From positions 124,001 to 188,000 of the forward strand of contig BQMF02000099.1 in NCBI GenBank assembly GCA_027922465.2: a DNA stretch of 64,000 nt, in the 5' to 3' direction. The notes beneath the pieces were generated by a model that saw nothing but the letters and a program-made list of their open reading frames with translations, searched no databases and was not told where the DNA came from. Each line of letters opens with the position of its first letter. The stretch's first letter is position 1. Both the position numbers and the translations under genes were made by a program. This document shows positions 11,746 through 22,695 of this stretch, piece by piece. Origin of the DNA: Turritopsis dohrnii. Its lineage: Eukaryota; Cnidaria; Hydrozoa; Anthoathecata; Oceaniidae.

Positions 11746-11784
11746 CTAGTCCATACTTGTAGCTACCAACTTTAATTTCCTCAT
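11746..11784 (-). CDS. 39-base linker exon (copy A)
   Basis: Flanked by AG and GT on the minus strand, phase 1 at both ends, encoding about 'DEEIKVGSYKYGL'. The same exon recurs in copy C (58196-58234) with conservative changes ('GEGIEVNSYKYGL'), supporting a real micro-exon. Confidence 0.5.
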   Translation of the reverse strand: MRKLKLVATSMD

Positions 11785-13034
11785 CTAAAAACAGTAGTTA
11801 ATAATCAACTAAGCAAGTAAATGAGAAAATGATTTCTATTCGGGAACCTTGGAAAAACGTTAATATCTAATAATCATGACAATCGTGGCAGATTTTTTTA
11901 GTCCATTTATTGGTGGAAATTTGATTTAATCGTCGTGTGATACCCAAAAATCAAATCACTCAAGCAGTTCTTTCGTAAAGTTCACCTTAGCACAAGAACG
12001 AAATAGCATAGTTGATTATCAATCAGATAATAATGAATCAGGCCCACAAAGACAGCCTGGTAAACTTAAGATATTTTTATTCTGCTAAGATGTTGAGGGG
12101 CCAATGCTCTTACGAATTCTGTTGTTTTTGTTAGCTACACTGTCGTTCTGTCTGTTACAGCTTTTAAAGCTTTGTATACCGTGAAAAATTAGGCTTTTAA
12201 GTTTTCAAATTAACTAAAAACAAAATAACTAGAAAACCACAAGGCAACATGATTGGTGAGAATGAAGAAAATGTCATATCGGAAAAACACATATTTGGTT
12301 TTGATTTTGCTAGATTAAAAAAATCACGCCAGCAACCAGGTGCTCAAGCATAATTAGTCAAGATCTGGAGAAGAAAGAATCTTTTCCTTGATGTAATCTT
12401 GCTATCAAAAACATATGCCTAAAACTTTGGTCGAGTTCATTGGAGAGTAATTAGAACTCAACAAAACTAACTTTCACTAAATTTATTTAGTTTCCCACAG
12501 ACATACAAGTTACTGGGTTTATCGAAGAAAAAGATTAAATGTTTAAGTTATAAGAAGTTAGAATTGAGAGATTTTCATGAGCAATCATTACTGCCAGCTA
12601 GACTAGGATCAAAGGAAAATTTAAAAACAGCTCGAGCTACTATTGTAATTTGGATTTTTATAAATAATAAGTGAAAATTTTACACAACTATCCACCCCCA
12701 AAATAACACAAATAGCGTTAATTCAGACACTAAAATTTTCTTTACAGTCTAACCATGATGGGTATGGGATTGAGGTTTCCATTACTAGAAATATTTGAAC
12801 CTGAAAAGAAATCCTTATGCCATCCCCATTCAATCCCGTTCAGTATGAGTAAAGAAGGCTTTTCTGCTTTCATTTCTTTTCTTAATACTGTCAAAGACTA
12901 TAACAATGTTAAAAGGTAGAATGTTATTTAAATGAACTTTACCATTGAAATAAAACTCTTATAACTGACAGAAAAATATATGTTCATTAAAATACAATTT
13001 AGTGATTAATTATGTAAAATATAGATGTACGCAC

Positions 13035-13151
13035 CTTTGTCCTTACATTCTATAATGTCATTCCCTTTCAGCTTGATTTTAGTCAAATCATAAATGTATT
13101 TATCAAATGACTTTGAGCCTTGTCCTGGATCAAGTAAACACGCCTCTGTAT
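13035..13151 (-). CDS. 39-codon linker exon (copy A)
   Basis: 117 bases between AG and GT, phase 1 at both ends, encoding a segment that begins 'DTEACLLDPGQGSKSFDKY' and ends 'ECKDK'. Copy B keeps the same exon at 39258-39380 with two extra codons. It connects the peptidase exons to the helical-domain exons. No family is recognised. Confidence 0.55.
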
Positions 13152-13399
13152 CTAAAAATACATTACATTTAATAGGAAACTTAAAGAATTATTTTTAGCA
13201 ATTTTTTCCAATACAGAAATATTTGTTAACAAACGTTTGGCTTATTAAAATTGACATAATAGTAATTGCATTGATTGAATTATAACAACTAAGATTTTAT
13301 TATGTACTGTTCTGTAGTACGCATTAACAGTTTTCCATCAGATATTAATACAAATGCAACGAAACATTACTATCACAAATGATTTTGAAATAAACCTAC

Positions 13400-14003
13400 C
13401 GTTTCTAGGCGTCTCAAAATGTGACAAAATGTTTTTTATTAATAATCCAAAGTTCTCCCTTATAGATCCTTGATAATGCACTGCTATTAAATTCCAGTTT
13501 TGGAAAACATGGTGAACCAGAAGATCCACCTACAGTATCAGCAAAGTAAGTAATGAAACTATCCTCTATCTTCGCTATTTTCTGTGTGCTTTTTACACGT
13601 GGCCAGCCTCCGGGATGCTGGTATATAACAACAGCGTCATTGATGTCATATTGCGTATCGGGGTTGTATAAGATTGGAGATATTTTCAAAGTCTTCTCGA
13701 CATAATCTTCATTACAGCCAATGATAGAAAAATCTAAAGTCTAAAGTAAAAAATATTACAGTTAGATGTTAGATGTTAGTACGGCACAGAAAACTGAAAG
13801 TAAACTACTAAACCTCGCCACCAGTTACGAAGTACTTGTCAGGTTTTCATTGAATAGTTTCACTTTTGGATTTTCCATCGTGAAAGAATACTACGTTTAT
13901 ATCGGCAGCAATTTCTTTATTTTCAACCACATGATGGTTTGTCATGATACCTTTTATTGTTTTTCCATTTTTAGTATTTAACGAAACATAAAAGCCAGAC
14001 CCG
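13400..14003 (-). pseudogene. Trypsin-like peptidase exons, disrupted (copy A)
   Basis: Two exons, 14003-13814 and 13740-13400. The first encodes 'GSGFYVSL' and the catalytic-histidine motif 'TNHHVVEN'. The second encodes 'TLDFSIIG' (catalytic Asp) and 'GGSSGSP' (nucleophile Ser in GxSGSP). Lack of a signal peptide and the S1C/FAM111-like motif style suggest an intracellular chymotrypsin-fold peptidase. Two lesions are visible against copy B: an in-frame TGA following 'SETIQ' in the first exon, and one extra base immediately after the SGSP codons, which shifts the frame for the remaining part of the domain ('QNWNLIAVHY' then reads in another frame). Exon phases (2-0, then 0-1 after allowing for the extra base) fit joining to the phase-1 linker exons downstream. 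Confidence 0.75.
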
Positions 14004-15310
14004 CTAAAAACATAAAGAATTGCTGTTAACAACGCTTTCACTATATTCAAACTCAATTGAACAATTAACAATGTTTACTGAACATTTTTCTATAAAATGT
14101 TTTGATGAAAAGTCATTTTTTCACTTTCATTACCTCTTTAATCGTTCTATTTTATGCTGGTGATAACTTGAGAAAGACAGATCAGAGGAAAAGGTCCAGC
14201 AACCGTAATCAAAATCACAACTGATGTTTAAAAATGAATCTATGTTTGGATAACTCAAGCAGAATAAAACAAGCTTTGCAAAGAAGTGGTGGTTGCAAGG
14301 ATTGTGTTCATCAGAAACAATGTTAGATGTTTTAAATCATCCTGAAGTCATTAAGAATATATACTCAATGCAAACTTTTGTGATCAAGGAATTGCGTGAA
14401 CTAATGGATGTACATGTTAAAAATTATTAAATGCCACAAGACGAAAAAGGCCTTAATGCCAGTCACAAACAACTACACTGCAGTGAGGGATAAGACATTG
14501 ATTGACATAAATTGAAACTAAAGTTAATGTAAACTGGGAGATTTTGGGCTTCCAACCATTAATGTTGACTCTTCTGCTTGTCAAACTGCAATCAGTAGGT
14601 GACTTACCACCAGAGATACGCACAGCATTGTTCTAACTTGACCAAAGGCCAATGTGCAGGCAGTCTTTTGCTCCTAACTGTGGTTGCTTTTAAAGCGCAT
14701 AGGAGTGGAATATCAAGATACAACATGACTGGGGCTAGAATACAGGTTACAGTGGTTGCACTCGAAGGTACTAACCACTACATCATAGCTGCACATTTAA
14801 GAATTATATTTAGAAACAATAGATTCCCTTATGTTACTTACATTAATTAAAGGAGTGAGTTTTATTTGTTATTTATAAACCATAAAGGATTGGATGACAT
14901 TGAAATGCATGAACAGCAGAAAATTTACTTTACACAATGAAATTGAATGCCTTCATTATAATGAAGCCATGTAGAGACATTTTTCTCTATGAAAATAATT
15001 ATAAAGGAAGTACTACCAAAAAGATTAACTTTTGCGTGGATTTAATCATGCAATATTTAGCCTTATTCTTCCAAAATTAAATCATGTAAAAAACCACAAA
15101 AATTGAACTTGCAAAAGATAATGCGACAATGTTGTGGTATGAATTTAATTCCATAATCAAATTTAGAAGAATTATAAAAGGAGGAGGACATGCAAAAGAG
15201 AGAATTAAAAAATTAGATTGTTTCATTTGGATGATACCTGACTGATTTTAATTCATTCTGTTAAACAAATATGAGAAGAAAAAGCTTGCATGATCTTGTT
15301 AATACATACC
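14004..15310. other. Intron or upstream region, nothing recognised
   Basis: AT-rich sequence between the peptidase exon and the next putative exon upstream. I see no coding region, TIR pair or RNA gene. An open frame at 14599-14850 on the plus strand matches no family I recognise. Confidence 0.5.
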
Positions 15311-15441
15311 TTCTTTATGCGACGAACACCGTCCAAAATTACATATCGCCATAACCAACAAACAGCAGATTTCAATTTATCTTCTTCCACTTCACTGATC
15401 ATATTCCCACGCTTTTCTAATAGGTATTCTTTACTAATTTC
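15311..15441 (-). CDS. Putative N-terminal exon of the peptidase gene (copy A)
   Basis: A 131-base stretch bounded by 'tacttttag' and 'gtatg', entering in phase 1 and leaving in phase 0. It encodes 'EISKEYLLEKRGNMISEVEE' followed by 'KLKSAVCWLWRYVILDG'. The lysine-rich end would lead towards the GSGF strand of the peptidase if spliced downstream, but the phases do not join directly to the 14003 exon, so at least one unseen exon would be needed. Function unknown. It could belong to another gene. Confidence 0.4.
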
Positions 15442-15728
15442 TAAAAGTATTTTCAAGTATTTTGTTAAACAAGGTATTATCAATTACTTTAAAATTACTA
15501 AAATTTCTTGTTTCTTATTTAAAAAAGTTGTAAATCAGGGAATTTTTTCCATTTCGTTTGTTTGATAAGAAAAGCAATGGCCACACTATTTGTAGTTGAA
15601 TATCTTATGATACTAACCAGCATTGTGCATCTCATTTTTATTTTTCCAATTAAGTTTATTGTCATAGGTGCCCATAAAAAGTTTTTTCAGTATTGACGTC
15701 AGATTGTCCAGAACCAATATAGATACAG

Positions 15729-15872
15729 AATTTCCTCTAATAAATGCGGCTTTCTGATAAACACCGCCCTCTATTAAACGCCCCACTTATAGCTTGCAAT
15801 GAACATCGCCATCTAGTTAACGCTGCCTTCTAATAAACGCAACATCTTCAAAAGCGGCGTTTATTAGAAAAC
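15729..15872. mobile_element. Short MITE with repeated TCTAATAAACGC motif
   Basis: Left part 'tctaataaatgcggc' is inverted at the right as 'gcggcgtttattaga'. Internal variants ('tctattaaacgcc', 'tctagttaacgct', 'tctaataaacgca') show the subterminal-repeat style of the TIR elements elsewhere in this window. No transposase sequence. Confidence 0.55.
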
Positions 15873-16299
15873 AGGCCAAACAAGAAATATTCTAAAAAGT
15901 TTAATAGCTGTATTTACCTTCCAGGTTTGGATAAATTTTAACTTTTTGTGTAATGGGAATTATATGTTTAAAAAATTTTTCACAATCTTTTCGCCACTGC
16001 GTTTCTTAGAGGAAGTGGGTGGTGGGTGAGGTAAAGATTTTAAGCAGGATACTAGTAGTATATCAAGTAACACTAATGGCATTAATATCATTGACTTATT
16101 ACACTACACTATTATTAAATTACACAAATATCCGCTTCAATGTTTTCAATGTTTCTGACGTTTTCAGCAAAATGAATGAATGATTATATAACTATATCAG
16201 TTGGTATCACAAATCCTTTGTTGAATCAATAAGATCTTTATTAACACTGCATTCACTGCACCTGTCTCCATCTGGAGTAAAATACCAAAATTTAGTTGA

Positions 16300-17040
16300 T
16301 AGGGAGATATGTCAATGTATCATAAGTGTAGCATAATTAATCTTGGAGAGCATTGTCCATTCATAGAATTTATAAACATAATTTATGTGTATTACCTTTT
16401 GTACTTGCATCAACAGAATCTGTTCCGCACCGTGGTTGATTCTGTCGTTCTACAAAAAATATATACTGACGTAAATGTATTGGGAAAACAAGGACATTTT
16501 CAATGATTTGAATCTATTTGTCAAATTTAAGTGACTGTCGAGAATCTAGTTTGACATTCAACAATAAATAAAAATAATGAACTCCTTCCACACTAGTTTT
16601 AGTAATCCTGTAACATCAATAGAGAAAAGACATGCACAAATCAACAAATAATTCAGACATAGGACAACCGATAATTCAAAGTTAAGAATGTTATGCTTGT
16701 TTAAAGATGACTTTGATAAAAACCTACAATTTAAACATCCCATCACTTGCATGCTCGAAATACAATTTTATTTTATTCTATCTTTTGTACTATATTTTCC
16801 CCATGTCACAGAGAAAAACCATTCTGACAATTGTGGTAGATTTTCATGGCCTGTATTGATAACAATTTATTTATTTATTTATTTTTGGTGACATAGTTGT
16901 TGTGTAGTAACAATAGTCATCACAAATCACTAAAGCAGTTTTTATGTTTTTACCGGAGCAAAAGAACGACAAAGCATAGTTGATCACTATCAGATAATAA
17001 TGGTTCCAGATCAACAACAGAAATTGTCCCGAAAGAAGTT
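16300..17040 (-). repeat. Degraded relative (D) of the duplicated segment
   Basis: The part from about 16820 to 17030 resembles 11880-12060 ('gacaatcgtgg', 'tcactaaagcag', 'aaagcatagttgat', 'cagataataatg'), and the left part contains a micro-exon shared with the region upstream of copy C. Divergence is much greater than among A, B and C, so this looks like an older copy. Confidence 0.5.
16396..16449 (-). CDS. 54-base micro-exon shared with 60762-60815
   Basis: Bounded by 'tag' and 'gtaat', phase 1 at both ends, encoding about 'RQNQPRCGTDSVDASTK'. A clear relative sits upstream of copy C at 60762-60815 ('QQKQPLGGTDFVYPISK'). The paired conservation supports a real linker exon of the peptidase/death-domain family. 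The function is unknown. Confidence 0.45.
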
Positions 17041-17290
17041 TCTTTTTTCAAAAATCAACCATCAACTAAAACAAATTTGTTTTTGTCATTTTGAACAACA
17101 TTGAACCCATTGACATTCTCCTTCATGGCAGACTACATCAAGGTGATTTGCTGTGTCATAATAATCAAATATAAAACAGCTGAAAGACTATAAAGATAAC
17201 CACACCGAATACATTAACTCGAGAGTGTAACATATACATCTCGACCAGCCGGTCCGCATTATGTATGTTCCATCTCGCGGTAGCAAAATA

Positions 17291-18010
17291 TGGATCAATT
17301 AAAACCTATAGACGCTTTGATTGCGTTGTCTCCGAGAACTGCAGAAAATGGAAAAAACGCAGAAAGCTAAACAGCAAAGCATCTGGCGTTCAAACCAAAG
17401 CAGAAGATGTACAGTGTGCAGTGTTTTTTGCATATGATTGGTGAAGATACTCTGAGAATCTACGATACGTTCGAGTTTACCGAAACAGTGCAAAACATAA
17501 TCGAACCACTCATGGAGACATATGAAGCATACTTCAATCCCAAAAAAAATGTCACATACGAACGTTACATGTTTAATACATGTATTCAAGATGGAAGGTT
17601 ATTTACAGACTTTCTCCTTGATCTGAAAACCAAAGCCAAAACATGTGAATTCGGCAACCTTGAAGACAGTCTCATAGGAAATAGAATCATTTGTGGAGTT
17701 GATTGTAAAGAAGCCAAAGAACGGTTACTTCGGGACAATACATTAGACTTAAAGAAAGCTACTGATTTCAGGAGAGCATATGAAGCATCGAAATCTCAAA
17801 TTAGCGCCCTGGAAACAACACATCAGACTGAATCGTACCTCTACTCCAAGGAACCAAAGCAAAAAAAGCATGCCAATACTGCGGTTCGACCCTTGGAAAA
17901 ACAGGCTGTCCAGCATACGGTCTAAGATGCATTAATCGTAACAAAATGAATCACTTTGTACGTGTTTGCAGATCTCGACCAAAACAAGTTCACCAAGTGG
18001 AACGACATGA
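17291..18010 (+). pseudogene. Ty3/gypsy Gag with zinc knuckle, degenerate
   Basis: Gag begins near the ATG at 17291 ('MDQLKPIDAL'). A stop at about 17369-17371 and a frame change near 17430 break the N-terminal part; the long open stretch 17407-17925 then encodes the capsid-like region ('NIIEPLMETYEAYFNPKKN'). A CCHC-like knuckle follows at roughly 17875-17990, with Cys residues around 'CGSTLG', 'GLRC' and 'HFVRVC'. It bound element RNA and built virus-like particles in the ancestor. The knuckle lies partly in another frame from the capsid. Confidence 0.75.
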
Positions 18011-18249
18011 AGAATCACCAGATGATCTTGAAGTTTCAGAGCTATTCATTGACCATGTCAGTACAGCCAGTAGTACAGATAAAGAATTCAAGACACCTCT
18101 TGAAATTAATGGATACACCATCGTTTTCAAAATTGAAAGTTGTGCTGAATGTGACGTCCCTACAAAACGTAAAAAATCATATCAAATCGAGCTCCACTCT
18201 TTCCTACTAGAACAAAATGGCGATGGTACAGAAGTGTTTACATTCCTGT

Positions 18250-19023
18250 GAAAGGAAAGTGCGTAATGGCCGTAGAGAGAAATGACACGAGGCACACATG
18301 CGAGTTTTACATAGTAGATGTAGAAAACAAAAAAAAACGTTTTTGGGGCTCGAATCCTGCCAGAACAAGTATTCCGAGTCAACGCCATCAAGTGCAGCAA
18401 CAAGATTATAGAGGAATACAAGGATGTCTTTACACTGGAAAGGTGGAAGGAAAATACCATATTTCCCTGCGCAAAGAAGCCGTACTAGTAATACATGCAC
18501 CACAAAAAGTGCTATTAGCCATATCAAACAAGCTGAAAAGTACCTTCGACCGATTGGAAACAGCTTTAATCATATGTAAAGAACCGAGTAGGTGAACTCC
18601 ATTGTAATAGGAGAGAAAAAAGACGGCCCTCTGGGACTTTGCCTCGACCATAAAGAAATGAACGAATATATACAGCGGCAGTTTATGTCTGTACAGACCC
18701 CAGAACAGCTCCCCAGCAAACTCTATGGCAAAAAAGTGTTTACAGTTATAGAAATGGCTGACTGTTACTGTCATATAGAACTTGATGAGGAATCATCCAA
18801 GCCATGCGTCTTCAACACCCCATTCGGTCGCTACAACTTTGTGTATTGTGCTGTTGATGCTGCCCAAGAAAACTTTGGTGACATCGAAGGCGTTTCTGCT
18901 GTACACGTTGATATTATCATTGGCGGAGAAGATTATGGGCAACATGAAGACACCTTGACACAAGTCTTCCAACGAGCGAGGGAGAGAAACATCAAGTTCA
19001 ATTTGAAGAAGATCCAATTTTGA
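18250..19023 (+). pseudogene. Ty3/gypsy protease to reverse-transcriptase region, degenerate
   Basis: The protease position ('LEINGYTIVFKIESCAEC') lacks a recognisable DTG/DSG triad, so the protease is dead. The reverse transcriptase reads mainly from 18592: 'LCLDHKEMNEYIQ' and 'FTVIEMADCYCHIELDEESS' correspond to the palm, 'FNTPFGRYNF' precedes the active site, and the YxDD equivalent reads 'AVHVDIIIGG', in which one catalytic aspartate is replaced by valine. The residues preceding it are also eroded. The frame ends in a TGA at 19021-19023, after which the thumb continues ('KVKYLANIISREG'). Confidence 0.8.
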
Positions 19024-19773
19024 GTTAATAAGGTCAAATACTTAGCAAATATCATCAGCAGAGAGGGTCTGCAGGTAGTCCCAGAGAAGGTGAAAGCAAT
19101 TACCGAAATGCCTCTTCCAGAAACCAGGCCAGTCTTCAGCGACTGTTGGGAGATGTTAATTATCTACGACAGTTCATCCCAAGATAACTGCTCCATTACG
19201 CAGCCGGTTGCAGAAGGTTACACACTGGTCATGGAACAATGAACGTGCCGCTGCTATTGACAAGATCAAGAACATCTTGTTCTCCCAACCAGTGCCATCG
19301 TTCTTCGATGTGACAAAAGATGTCATTTTATAAGTTGTGCCTCATCGCATGGACTGAGGGCGTGTATTATCCAAGATGATCACCCAATCTCATAAGCATC
19401 TGGCAGTTTGACCGACTCTGAGCGTAGAAGAGCCACTTGCAATTGTCTTTGCATTTGAAAGGTTTAACCAATACACTTACGGGCGGAACATTTTCGTGAA
19501 GAGTGACCACAAACCACTTCAACACATCATGGTTAAACCATTAGCAGAAGCGCCACCGAGAGTACAGAGATTACTCATTCGACTACAGCAATACAATGTA
19601 CAGGTAACATATGTCCCTGGGAAAGACCCGCACATTGCAGACATCCTGTCCCGACCACACTTTTCCACTTCGGACCAAGATGATACATTGGCGGAGGATT
19701 GCAACGTGATGGTAAATGCTCTCGTCAAGACTCTGCCCATTTCAAACAAACGTCTCAAACAACTTCAAAGCTG
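19024..19773 (+). pseudogene. Ty3/gypsy connection and RNase H region, degenerate
   Basis: Continues the polyprotein in several frames. 'VVPEKVKAITEMPLPE' lies at about 19075-19120. The RNase H domain follows, with 'FVKSDHKPLQHIM' near 19492-19530 and 'VQVTYVPGKDPHIADILSRP' near 19590-19655, the hallmark end of the gypsy RNase H/tether region. The reading frame closes at 19774. Integrase is absent. Confidence 0.8.
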
Positions 19774-21462
19774 AACCATTTCCTTGTTGCAGCAAAAGAT
19801 GAAATTGCTGTTAACCCTGTAATTGCTACATACATGATAATAAACCTTCATTATACAAATTCATCATAAAGTTTGTCATTATTCCATTATACCATTATAC
19901 GTAATATCAAGTCAGTGGATCCTGTTATAGTACATTCTGAACCTTCATATATTATCTGCAATGCAAAGTTTGTTTACCCAACTTACTCAAACAGTATAAT
20001 ATTATCTAAATGTAAAAGAACCAAAATATGCAAGTAACCAATGTTTTAATATGACTATTCTTTGATTAATATAATATTGCTCAGTAGTGGGTAGGGAAAG
20101 GAATAACTTCCTTTTCTACATTCACTATTATAGTTGCAGTGGAATATTTCAACATACAAACGTTATGCAAGGAACAAATTAAAATGTTTAATATGACTAT
20201 TCCTTGATTATATAAACAACCCCAATTGAATGAAAAGATTTAAACTGACAAGGAAGATAGCCATACCTGATCCTTTAGTGTTTTTAACCACTGATGGATT
20301 TGAGCTATAAAGATAAAGAGATAATTAGATATAAAAAAGTACTTAAAAAATATGTAAGAAGTCAGATATTTTACTAATATAAGTCAACATAGCAATGCTA
20401 CAACAGAAAAGCCATAGTGATTGAAAGAATTTTGGCGATAATTTGATTGAACCTACAATTAAACATTTTCAAGGCGATCTGAGATTTCGTTGCAAGTTGT
20501 CTCAATTTTAAACCTATCACATCATTCATAATAGATTTGTATTCTACAGAACCAAAAGTGAATGCACGTTAGGGCTGAAATACACTATCCAATAAATTGG
20601 ATTCAATAAATTGGATTGCTAAAAACAAGAGGGTGTAAACACAAATATGATAATTTTTCACATGCTTCATCAATATTAATCCAACAAAAAATAGTTGAAC
20701 GTGTTCAACTTTCATCCAACTTTTTTCTATTGAAATTTTTAATTATTATTGTTTCAAAAATGCGGAAATAAAAACTCAAACATGTTTCCAGAGCTTTTTT
20801 ACAGAAATAATAAATCACAGTGCATTAAGCAAGCAGAAGACTTTAGAAACTTGTGGAGGCAAGAAAAGAATCTGTTAGCAGAACTAATTCTTAAGAAGTT
20901 CCTGAACTATCCCTTTATTTTTCTAGTTGAAATTCTGCACCAAGCTCTACTATCCACCCAAATTGATCTTTTCACCTTTTGTGCATCTTTCTTTTTTTTT
21001 GCTAAGATAAGATGCTACAGCTACTGCAACACATTTTTCTTCTTCTAAATCCATCATGAAATGAGTTTCTTCCAACACAGTCCTCAACTTTATTTGAATA
21101 GTGTAAACAGCTGGTTCAATTCAATTCAATTAATTTATTGTATCTCAGCCTGTAAACTGTAACTGTTACTGTAGCTATAATACATTTGCGGAATTGCATA
21201 TTACCTTAATTCATTCTTTCCATTAGATAAAATTGCTAAAGGAAAACAGAAATCATCTAGTTATTTAAATTTTATTTTTGCACATTGTCTCAGAATCCAA
21301 AAAGATTTTTTACCAGTATCAAGACCAAAGGTAAATTCAATAAATATCTTCAATGACGTCTGTTAGCCAGACGAATTTTGACTATCATTATGAAAATTTT
21401 ATATCCAAGATTATAGATAAGATTATACACATGTTTTTAAGGAATATAAAGAACAATATAAA
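19774..21462. other. Non-coding stretch
   Basis: AT-rich with no recognisable protein family. One possible minus-strand micro-exon at 20267-20304 has AG and GT borders and encodes 'SNPSVVKNTKGS', which would suit the start of a peptidase domain, but no conserved partner was found. Simple AAT-rich tracts occur near 21120-21140. Confidence 0.4.
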
Positions 21463-22695
21463 TTATTGTAAACCTTCAATCTCTTTGACAAATTTTTCGC
21501 TTCCAAGAATAAAGTTAAATAATGCCTTCAAACATTCCAAAGAAGGGGAGTAATTTTGGCGAAATTTTTTTATAATTGCATGTAACAACTTCTCTTGGTT
21601 GGAGTTCATAGATTCATAGATATCCATATAGTCTTTGCATGACAGTAGAAACAAACCAATATATCTTGCCCGACGTGTATAATTTTGAATTATGTGATTA
21701 TACACTTTTTCACGATCATCCTCACTCAAAGTTTTCTCATCTTGAAAAGCTGAAATATAATTAAGTATTTTAATTTACAACAGAACAAAATGAATTTGGC
21801 ATATCAAAGAAATCCAAGACAAACTGGTATTAAAATTTATAGTGGTGTTATCGATTTTCATAACATTATAAATTTGGAACCAATTGGCTTTGATTTCCAA
21901 AATATCTTGCTGTGCTTCATCCACATAAGCTCCCTTACATTTCAGATTTTGAAGAGTGAGATAAAACAAATCTGTGGTACGGACTCCAAAAAGTGACATT
22001 TTTAAAGGAAACTTATTGTGCCAGAAAGAAGAATTTTAATCCAAACAAACATGTTGCTGAATGGTTTGGAATTCTACATATACTGTATAGACATACTTTG
22101 TCATAAAGATTAATATTAAAACGACCCAAGCAAAATCCAAAGTTTAAAAAGAAAATTTGCAAAAAATTGAAATGCAGTATAACTTTTCATTTTATTTGGG
22201 TAATAATCCATCTTGAAAGTTAAACCATTAAGTAATCTAGAACAACAACAAACCTACACTAAATGAAGAAGTCTAGCATTAATTGATCAAAGAAGATTAA
22301 TCGATCTTACTTTGAAATGGAGTGGTTTTGTTTAATTTACAAGCATCTGGGGAAAAATTGGACAATTCATATTTTGTTAATACTTCCTTTAGTTCCATAT
22401 AAGCATCAACTGGTTTCTTTTCTATAATCCAACAGTATACAATTTCAACATAATGTTTGTTCTCCAGAGCCTTTGACAGAAATTCTTCATGTTCATGTTC
22501 ACGTTTGAATAAAGAACTTATAACTTGATTAGCTTTTAATTCATCTGTTGCTAATTTCGTTCCAATCTTGTATGCCAACAGTTTTTCTAAAAGACAATAA
22601 ATAATAGATGACAAAATTACTGATGGAAAGAATGAAGGAAATTTTCAAAATAATTGTTTACCTATAAATTCTGTCTTCGTTTCGTCATTGGCCAT
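21463..22695 (-). CDS. Three-exon gene, 198 residues, two helical death-fold-like domains
   Basis: Exons 22695-22662 (starts 'MANDETKTEFI'), 22586-22311 and 21749-21463 (stop). All introns have GT-AG ends. Lengths 34, 276 and 287 sum to 597, exactly 199 codons including the stop, and both junctions are phase 1, so the frame is preserved throughout. Each long exon encodes one mostly helical unit of about 92-95 residues: the first includes 'LATDELKANQVISSLF' and 'PVDAYMELKEVLTKYELSNF'; the second includes 'LSEDDREKVYNHIIQNY' and 'ECLKALFNFILGSEKF'. One domain per phase-1 exon of about 280 bases is also the style of the death-fold exons in copies A and C, so I infer a related adaptor-like protein. 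No signal peptide, membrane segment or catalytic motif is seen. Family assignment is tentative, but the gene model is strong. Confidence 0.65.

Larger units (their letters stand above)
9075..14060 (-). repeat. Duplicated host segment, copy A
   Basis: This stretch aligns by eye, in the same orientation, with 32935-40112 (copy B) and 53715-59650 (copy C). Landmarks include the opening 'ataaactggcta', 'tttatcacctt', the block around 10490-11460 containing two exons, the block 11560-12650, and the linker-exon region 12700-13155. Only copies A and B extend into peptidase exons. Differences between copies are mostly point changes plus transposon insertions, suggesting old duplication of a gene-containing unit of about 5 kb. 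Confidence 0.8.
17285..19773 (+). mobile_element. Ty3/gypsy retrotransposon remnant 1
   Basis: Gag, zinc-knuckle, reverse transcriptase and RNase H segments follow each other in the normal order, in several frames. No recognisable integrase follows, and I did not find paired LTRs, so the element is truncated at the 3' side near 19773. Multiple stops and frameshifts make it a dead copy. Confidence 0.85.

Noticed and set aside
21775..21999. Minus-strand frame between exons 2 and 3 of the 198-residue gene
   Set aside because: No suitable splice acceptor, and exons 2 and 3 join in frame without it, so it is intronic.
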